From: Congeria kusceri
Lineage: Eukaryota > Mollusca > Bivalvia > Myida > Dreissenidae
Assembly (NCBI GenBank): GCA_027627225.1
Contig: JAPFQT010000034.1
Span: forward strand, 1,394,001-1,458,000
Reading direction: 5' to 3'
Length of the DNA: 64,000 bases
Shown: one piece after another, positions 57,499-64,000 of the stretch
Numbering within the stretch: the first letter of the stretch is position 1
Layout of the letters: every line of letters starts with the position of its first letter
Translations under genes and position numbers: made by a program
Notes under the pieces: generated by a model
What the model was told of the DNA's origin: nothing
Databases searched by the model: none
Seen by the model: the letters and a program-made list of their open reading frames with translations, nothing else

Positions 57499-59733
57499 CC
57501 CTTACTGTGCTGAATATGTATTTGGCTTATCAGCAGCCTGGTACTGATTATTTTTTGGAGAATTCCTGGTTTTACAGTCATTTTAGTTGACCTTCATTTT
57601 CACCATTATATGTTTATCTTTGATATATAAAACCTATATAATATGTGTAGGTAATTGAAAGACGGACATTTTGACGCAACTTGTTTTCACCTGTCGTTAT
57701 TTTTACACCAGTACAGGTGAGATAAACTTATAAATACAGGTAAAATTCAACAAATGAACGATTTTATTAGCTTTATTATTAGAAATCTCTCTTTTTTATT
57801 TAATAAATAATAAAACAATGTCAGAGTACAACAAACAGCTTGTAATTGTTAAATTTTGACATAAAATAGACAAAAATACTGCCTAATTAACAATACAGGT
57901 AAATTGTTTTGACTGTCCATTATTGGTAAAGAGTAGCAACATTTTTCTTGAACAATGCATATTACAAAATACCCAGTTTACTCTGTAGAGCATCATTACA
58001 TCAAATAATTGTTTAATATTTGTTTTAATTTATTAAAGATTTGATTATTTCATTATTAACAGGTATGCAAGGTAATTACAGGTAAATACAGGTGTGTTAT
58101 GATATGTACTGGTTATACTCCATATAAAGTTCATTTTGTTACACAACAAAAACAGTGCTCAGCAGTTTCACTTTCAGTCAGAGTCTTCAATCTTGTAGTT
58201 CACAAGAGTGTGATACCTCATGAAGCATGGCACAACACATTACAACTCTGTAAGAATGTCCGAGGGTGAGTTCGCTGTCCTCAGCATTAGGATCGGGGTC
58301 GTAATCTGCTCCTGTGTAAATGTCAAAGTCACACATGTAGCCTGACTTGCTTTCACTTAGCACATAGAGTTTCACTCCAAAACTGTCGGGCTTGTTTGGG
58401 ATGTACTGTCTGAACCGTAGTCGTCCCTTCCATGGCACCATACCTTCGTCCACCACGATGTTGTGATCCGGAGTGTACGTGTTCCTGAAGCGAGCTGTTA
58501 CCACGTCGTAGATGGGCCTCACCTGAAACGACAGAATAACAAATATGTTACTTTATTGTTTTACTTTGTTGAACTGATTGTATCTGTTGCTTTATGTGTT
58601 AAAAATTTTAAAAGAAAATTTCATACAAAATGTGAGACAATAATTAGGTACCGTTCAGTTATTGAAATAGGCTGACAATTTGTTCATGTGACTTGTGTCA
58701 AATTTGAATGTAGATATGTAACATTGTTGTAAACACATATATGCAGAATAAATGTATAAACTTGTGGTATGTTTTTATTTCAAGATGGCAAATAAAATAT
58801 ACATGTAAAGTGTTTAGTTATGAATATATACACACCTTGTACAACGGATCGAAGCCTTCTTGTTCACGAGTGGGTGCTGTCGTGTTGTCTGCCAAATGCA
58901 AAAATTACAACAAAGACAGAAACCTGTCTCGTGGCATCATATGGCTGAACTCTGGAGTGCAGACCAGCTTGTCAGTAGACCAGTAATTGCTGAGTGCAGG
59001 TTTGTCAATGAGTCCCATAACAATGGTCATGCCCAGAAATTTTCGTATCTCAGGCCCAGTAGTGTCATACCAAGAGTTCATTCTCGAAAAACGAGACGGC
59101 TGCTTTTTGGCTCGTTGCTGTGCAAAATACCTATTCGTTTCGAATGCAATATGATCCATGTCCCCATCATTCAGAAACAACGAGAAATAGTCTAATGGAA
59201 CTGAATCGATCTCCAAATCAACGCACAAACCACTTTCTGCAACGAATGGTGGTACCAAAGGTTCAACAACACTCGACGACCAATTTGCTAACATGTCACC
59301 TGGAGACTCTCTGTCGCCTTCAAACTGGTTAGCATCGTATTCTGGTAATTGTCCAGGCTGTACATCACGTATATCTTGCTCATCAAACCCTTCAAATTCC
59401 TCAAAATCACAATCGCTGTCCGAATTACCAAAGAATAGTTCTGCATCAAAACTAACGTCCGCCATTTTCTTTGTCTCGTTTTGGTCTGAATTTCAAGACT
59501 TGTTGATTTTACATTTCGACGTCATAAAATCAAAAATAAAGACCAATCATATCGTTTCAAATTAGGGAAGACCTTTTTTTATTGGTTAATACTGAAAAAT
59601 ACCGATGACGTAAATCGGGGAAACTCCCGGAACTACTAAAATTAGACCACTATTGAAAACAAGTATACTCGGTTCCCGTTCGTACTGCACTAAATTCCGG
59701 ACCCGAGTTTACCCGGTTCCCGCGCAGTAAGGG
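57499..59733 (-). mobile_element. piggyBac-type DNA transposon, defective
   Basis: Ends CCCTTACTGTGC (57499) and GCGCAGTAAGGG (to 59733) are inverted repeats with one mismatch, flanked on both sides by TTAA (57495-57498, 59734-59737), the piggyBac target duplication. The element is 2.2 kb. It carries a broken transposase gene on the minus strand and about 690 bp of noncoding sequence where the C-terminal coding region should be. Confidence 0.9.
58187..59465 (-). pseudogene. piggyBac-type transposase, nonsense-mutated and C-terminally lost
   Basis: Exon 1 (59465-58836) begins MADVSFDAELFFGNSDSD, an acidic N-terminus, and continues through FSRMNSWYDTTGPEIRKFLG and LSNYWSTDKLV, typical of the PGBD/DDE_Tnp_1_7 family. 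A TAA at 58905-58907 interrupts it. The frame then continues to a GT donor (LYK) joined to exon 2 from 58522 (VRPIYDVV). Exon 2 carries the first catalytic Asp in VVDEGMVPWKGRLRFRQYI and ends after SYRVVMCCAMLHE, at a possible donor or at a stop (58187). The regions with the second and third catalytic Asp are absent, so no active enzyme is expected. Its upstream end is 268 bp inside the element's right end. Confidence 0.88.
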
Positions 59734-59776
59734 TTAATCATAGGAGGTTTTATGAAGAAGAAACAAAAACACTTAC

Positions 59777-59887
59777 CTCTTCCTCAGTATATATATATCC
59801 CTTACTCCTCACTTGACGCTTCGGATCACAAATAAACTGAACAAGGAAATGTGAGTCCTGTTTTGTTCTTTCCTTGAAGCCATTTAA
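59777..59887 (-). CDS. Candidate internal exon, protein unknown
   Basis: Minus-strand segment with a CAG acceptor and a GTAAGT donor. It reads 37 codons in phase 0: LNGFKERTKQDSHFLVQFI, then CDPKRQVRSKGYIYTEEE. It joins in phase to the candidate exon at 60128-60200. The mixed, non-repetitive composition looks like real protein, but I do not recognise the family. It could be an exon of the surrounding TIR element's transposase or a captured host exon. The nested piggyBac sits immediately downstream, inside what would be the next intron. Confidence 0.45.
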
Positions 59888-60127
59888 CTGACACAAACAT
59901 CAACAATCACACAACAGATTTAAGCGAACATTGTTTGAGCCAACTACCAGTACAGAGTAACACAATAAAGAACTATTAAAGTCAATTAGCAAGGGAATGT
60001 TTAGAAATCAAGGGATTATAGACATTATATAGACATACAAGGGGGCGAGCATTTCATGACTGACACGAGTGACAAATACATCGCAAATTGTCACTTCTAC
60101 TTTTCGGGACTAGAGACCATGTGTTAC

Positions 60128-60200
60128 CTGGACACCATGCCCAATAGACCTGTGGAAACTGTCATGTTCGCGATATACTCGAGAACAATATGAAAAGTTC
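60128..60200 (-). CDS. Candidate internal exon, protein unknown
   Basis: Minus-strand segment between a TTGTAG acceptor and a CAG/GTAACA donor. After one partial codon it reads 24 codons (NFSYCSRVYREHDSFHRSIG, then HGVQ) and joins in phase 0 to the exon at 59887-59777 over a 240-bp intron. No further upstream exon was found. Not recognised. Confidence 0.4.
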
Positions 60201-60953
60201 CTACAATTTTTAAGACAATATCTATTATTATAGAAGTATTCATACAATAAAAATTAAGTTGTGTTATCGTTTTTCTGAGTGTATCTCTAAAAATCATAAC
60301 CTTCGTTGCATATTCAGTGACCTACAGTAGTGTTTTTAAATACGCTATTGTCTATTTTTTTATAAATATTTCCCTTTAATCCAATTTCAATGATCAATAA
60401 TTAACAGCTATTTGTTTATGTTTTTTTTATTATAACTCTAAATATATGACGTTTTAAAACAAGAAAAACATGTGGTAAGTACTTACTAAACTGGAGCGAA
60501 TCTTTATGTGGCGAATCGTTACTGAATTTTTAAACTATTTTGAAACAAGATACAAATATATTTTCTGGAATTTGGCTAAATGAAGTTTATAATTATATAA
60601 ATAATCAATTAAATGTAAATTTTGGGAAAATTTTAACTTGTAAATTCATGTATGTAAATATAATTTTTTAATATCTGGTTTAAGATTAAGTAGATAACGT
60701 CGCGGTGTTACGCCCGGAAACGTCACCGCGGATCACGGCGGAAGACAGCGCGGATCACAGCAGAAGACAGCGTGGATCACGGCAGAAGACAGCGCAGATC
60801 ACGGCCGCCTGCTGTGTTTTTTCTTGGTTATGTTTACAGCCGCGGTGGCCCAACACGACGACCACCACGGACCGCCGCGTCCTCGGCGTTTTTGCACAAA
60901 ATCGCGACCGCGGTGGTCTCGCGGAAATTGGATAATGGCTACGAGCTGTACTG

Positions 60954-61358
60954 TACTGCAAAACTCTGGCTATTGTCTAGCAGTTTATGCATTTAGCAGT
61001 AACCCTGTGTAATAATACACTTAGCACATGGTCAGTGTGAAAAGTATCTACAGTACTCCTATACATGAACAACACAAGCACTGTCGATAGAGCATTAGTG
61101 AATTAGCATTCTTGGGAAGTCAGGGTGTGAAAAAAATCAGAATATAGTCTTGTTGCATAGCATCGATGGTGGTGACAAAATACACGTCTTAGAATAAAAA
61201 TGGAAACTATGTTACCAAGTAACACTTATTGGATATTAACATGATTATTACATTTAATATGGATTAGTGTGTGTTGAGGTCAAAGACTGGCTTTCACTTT
61301 CAGAACAAGGTAAACAATAATTAATTCTTTGAAACGGTCAATTTGGCCGGCGACCAGC
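60954..61358. other. Noncoding interior of the CAGGG element
   Basis: Nothing recognised. Confidence 0.4.
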
Positions 61359-61375
61359 TCTTAATGACAACCCTG

Positions 61376-62037
61376 ATTATTAAAATATCTCAATGCGTTC
61401 TTAACTTATTGAGCGGATACTGTTTTTCTATTTTAAGTAATGGTGACCTTGAACCCACCCACCCCATATGCAATCCCAAGCAAGGTCTCAATATAAGGTA
61501 TTTATGTATGTAGTTTCATTAAAATATCTCGATGCGTTCCATAGTGATTGAGAGAAAGGTGTTTTTTTATTTTTAGTAACACTGACCTTGACCCCACCCA
61601 CCCCATATGCAATTCCAAACGAGGTCTTGATGTAAGGCATCTATCTATGTATAAAGTTTCATTAAAATATCTCAATGCGTTCTCAAGTTATTGAGCGGAA
61701 ACCGTTTTTCAATTTTTAGTAACAGTGACCTTAACCTTGACCCAACCCACCCCATATGCAATCCCAAGCAAGGTCTCGATGTAAGATATCTATGTGTATA
61801 GTTTCATTAAAAATATCTCAATGCATTCTCAAGTTATTGAGGGGAAACCGTTTTTCTATTTTTAGCAACGGTGACCTTGACCTTTGACCTGAAAATCTGT
61901 AGGATTCTTCCTTTCCTCCCAAGTAACCAGCGTACCAAGTTTCATGATCGTAGGTCAAAGCTTTCTCAAGATATTGTGCTAAAACAAAATGGTCTACGGA
62001 CAGACCTACAACCAACCAACCTACCGAAGGGGGGCAT
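61376..62037 (+). repeat. Family D tandem array, resumed part
   Basis: About four units of roughly 140 bp (GTGACCTTGA..CACCCACCCCATATGCAATC near 61441, 61585 and 61725). The last unit contains TGACCTTTGACCT (61878-61890) and a different tail (CAAGTTTCATGATCGTAGG..), ending in GGGGGGCATAATAA. Confidence 0.7.
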
Positions 62038-62487
62038 AATAATCATTTAAAAATGTTATTTTAGTATGTCAGTTTCTTTTGCTTATAAGTCAATTTCTAG
62101 GTATCTACCTGATTATTCATTCTTATCTGATCCTTCCTGCTTGAGTGACAAACGCTTACTGATGCCAAACGACAGTTAGGCCCTATTTACACTTGTAGTA
62201 AGATGACGTCATCAGCTTTTCTCATTGAATGACTACATTATAATAAACATGCAAAATGGCGGAAAAATATATAACACACCGCAAACTATTGGAGATATTA
62301 TGATAAATTACAAATAAGGTAATCATCGTAATATGATAAATGTATTAATAAAAAGCTAAGAAAATATCAATATATTAATATACTGATTAAAATTTGATAA
62401 TAATGTAATAAACGATGATTTACATTCGACTCAACGTACATTGTAACAAAATAATTAAAGTGATTTATGAGCAATAGACTAGGTCAT
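62038..62487. other. AT-rich spacer inside the nest
   Basis: Lies between the end of the D element and the resumed N array. With 54094-54186 it may belong to a further inserted unit whose ends I could not define. Confidence 0.4.
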
Positions 62488-62950
62488 AGTAATATCATAA
62501 GAACATACGTTCCGAGCAAGTTTTATGTTGACTGGGCAAAAAATGTGACTTCTGGGCTATTCACAAGCTTTTTCTATAGCCATATAAGGAAAACTGCCCC
62601 AACCCTGGCGGCCATGTTTCTCAACAGACGGAAATCATTTTCGAACTAGGTTGAGATATCACTAGAACAAATGTTCTGAGCAAGTTTCATGTTGATTGGG
62701 CAAAAAATGTGACTCCTAGAGTGTCCACAAGCTTTTTCTTCAATTTGACCTAGTAACCTAGTTTTTGACCCACATGACCCAGTTTCGAACTTGGCCAAGA
62801 TATCATTGGGACAAATGTTCTAACCAAGTTTCATTAAGATTGGCCAATAAATGTGGCTTCTAGAGCGTTCTCAAGGTAAATATTGACGCACACGACGGAC
62901 AAAAGGCGATCACAAAAGCTCACCAAAAGCATGTTGTGCTCAGGTGAGCT

Positions 62951-64000
62951 AAAAATAAATAAACACATTCCTTTAATTAGTAATTTTCTACACTACAAAT
63001 AGACTTTTGAAACCAACTATTATTCGTAAAATTACATCACAAGTGGCAAACGATTCCAATCAATGATCGACTACTGATGTCCTAACAATACTTAACAATA
63101 AATATTTCAGCTCATTATTATAAACGAGACGTTACGGGGCTCAAGCACTGACCATTGTACAACTACCTGACTAAAACTTGACAATAGTATGCACAATATG
63201 GCTCGGTACTGGCCTTCATTAGACCGAGTTACTTATGTCATTACTGACAATTGTACAACTACCTGACTAAAACTTGACAATAGTATGCACAATATGGCTC
63301 GGTACTGGCCTTCATTAGACCGAGTTACTTATGTCATTACTGACAATTGTACAACTACCTGACTAAAACTTGACAATAGTATGCACAATATGGCTCGGTA
63401 CTGGCCTTCATTAGACCCAGTTACTTATGTCATTACAATGAATTATTGCCAAAAAATATGTTTTTTCTTACCCAAATTGATAACACACCGTATCAAATGT
63501 TCATTTCTACTAGATTCTATGAGGACTGAACATATCTGTTTTTTCAACTTCTATCCAGAGGTTTCAGAGAAGTTGTTAAAAGCAAAATACAAAATGTTAT
63601 TTACAACTGACAGACAACAAACAACTGACGACGGAAACGATGAGTAACAACAATAGCTATGACCTAAGCATTTAAAAATAAGGCGGAGCTAGAGACCCGT
63701 TGATTGCAATCATACTACATGTAGAGGCAGCAACTGTATCTTACCTTTGCAAGGCCTCAGGTTGCAACCCTCGATTTGACTATCCCAACCAGAGTCACTT
63801 CCACCTAAGCAGGAGAGAGGTTGGTACAGGTCCAGAGTCTGGCTCGAGTTCCATTCACACTGCTTACAGGACTTGAGTCCCTGGCTGACCAATCTGTCCT
63901 CTGTACATCAACTGTGTATACACAACAGAAAAATAACAAGCTCATGTGGATGGTATGTTGGTAAGTGTAAGAATTAGTAAGAAATTCATCAAGCTTTCTT
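62951..64000 (+). repeat. Paralogous block C, right part (pairs with 26690-28000)
   Basis: Collinear with block A: ATAGACTTTTGAAACCAACT (62998 / 26749), GGTCCAGAGTCTGGCTCGAG against CAGTGTCTGGCTCACA, and TCCCTGGCTGACCAATCTGT (63880 / 27885). The window ends inside it. Confidence 0.75.
63149..63436 (+). repeat. 96-bp tandem array in block C
   Basis: Partial unit at 63149-63190, full units at 63191 and 63287, and a partial unit at 63383 (GCACAATATGGCTCGGTACT..). Counterpart of the 97-bp array at 26896-27435, with a different copy number. Confidence 0.8.

Larger units (their letters stand above)
55984..60953. mobile_element. CAGTACAGC-ended TIR element with TA duplication, holding a nested piggyBac
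   Basis: CAGTACAGCTCGTAGC (55984-55999) and GCTACGAGCTGTACTG (60938-60953) are perfect 16-bp inverted repeats flanked by TA (55982-55983, 60954-60955). As in the 36634-38073 element, the ends are GC-rich with CCGCGG motifs, and the right end has a 22-bp minisatellite (GGATCACGGCAGAAGACAGC.., about 60730-60804). Without the nested piggyBac it is about 2.7 kb. Two possible minus-strand exons (59777-59887, 60128-60200) lie inside and might be its own gene. Confidence 0.75.
54750..61375. mobile_element. TIR element with CAGGGTTGTCATTAAGA ends, nested in a family D unit
   Basis: Perfect 17-bp inverted repeats at 54750-54766 and 61359-61375 precisely interrupt a family D unit. The flanks TTTATT / ATTATT suggest a target duplication of about 6 bp. 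CAGGG ends recall hAT-like elements, but those make 8-bp duplications, so the superfamily is open. Inside are a poly-G run (54837-54853), a GGGGAA module (54870-55200), a 181-bp mini-element and a CAGTACAGC element. No transposase of its own was recognised. Confidence 0.75.
54187..62037 (+). mobile_element. Family D element nested in the family N array, itself interrupted
   Basis: The 5' end AAGAGATGTTTGTAAAACA then TGTATGCCCC (54187) and the 3' end GGGGGGCATAATAA (62027-62040) give TATGCCCC/GGGGCATA subterminal inverted repeats. D units run 54265-54749 and resume in mid-unit at 61376-61890. The first half stops at ACTTTTATT and the second begins ATTATTAAAATATCTC. Confidence 0.7.
53570..62950 (+). 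mobile_element. Hairpin-type family N element containing five further nested insertions
   Basis: The block A paralogue (CTCAGG then AAAAAATAC, 26670-26684) is the empty site. The element starts CAAGAGGGCCATTAGGCCC with GGTCGCTCACCTGAG. It ends GACGGACAAAAGGCG and AGCTCACC..GGTGAGCT (62917-62950) directly before an A-run. Its own core is the family N/M array (53600-54093 and 62488-62890), broken by about 8.4 kb of nested sequence, so the original element was only about 1 kb. Confidence 0.75.

Overview
This looks like eukaryotic nuclear DNA from a mollusc, most likely a bivalve. It is AT-rich, and its coding pieces are split by GT-AG introns. It is crowded with tRNA-derived SINEs and with short mobile elements whose cores are tandem repeats of about 145-180 bp. 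These elements end in (ACGG)n-like microsatellite and a hairpin just before an A-run, which resembles the bivalve pearl-type / Helentron-associated elements as I remember them. The bivalve call is inference. I found no convincing intact host gene. The only intact protein-coding genes belong to a DNA transposon.

Layout. 1-7.1 kb: two tandem-core elements, one rich in TGACCTTTGACCT, the other with a 165-180 bp unit. 7.13-10.9 kb: a large foldback element with arms over 1 kb. 11.4-16.9 kb: more tandem-core elements, a tRNA-derived SINE, a TIR element (15587-16340) and a frameshifted non-LTR reverse transcriptase. 17.8-28.0 kb (block A), 39.4-43.0 kb (block B) and 53.5-64.0 kb (block C) share long paralogous stretches. 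Comparing them gives natural empty sites for several insertions. 28.3-39.1 kb: tandem-core elements and a 1.44-kb TIR element with GC-rich ends. 43.2-49.3 kb: a complete PIF/Harbinger transposon with a convergent HARBI1-type transposase and Myb/SANT-like partner, both apparently intact over four exons. 53.57-62.95 kb: a nest of insertions about six levels deep, ending in a piggyBac element with TTAA duplications and a broken transposase.

How the parts relate. The two Harbinger genes are the expected two-protein set (catalysis plus DNA binding/nuclear import), each starting close to a terminal inverted repeat. The piggyBac copy is dead: it has a nonsense codon and lacks the C-terminal catalytic region. 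The tandem-core elements encode nothing visible and must be moved by a partner elsewhere. Empty sites show that three of them inserted just 5' of an A-run without a clear target duplication. Exon joins, repeat periods and paralogy were read by eye, so boundaries may be off by a few bases. No database search was run.
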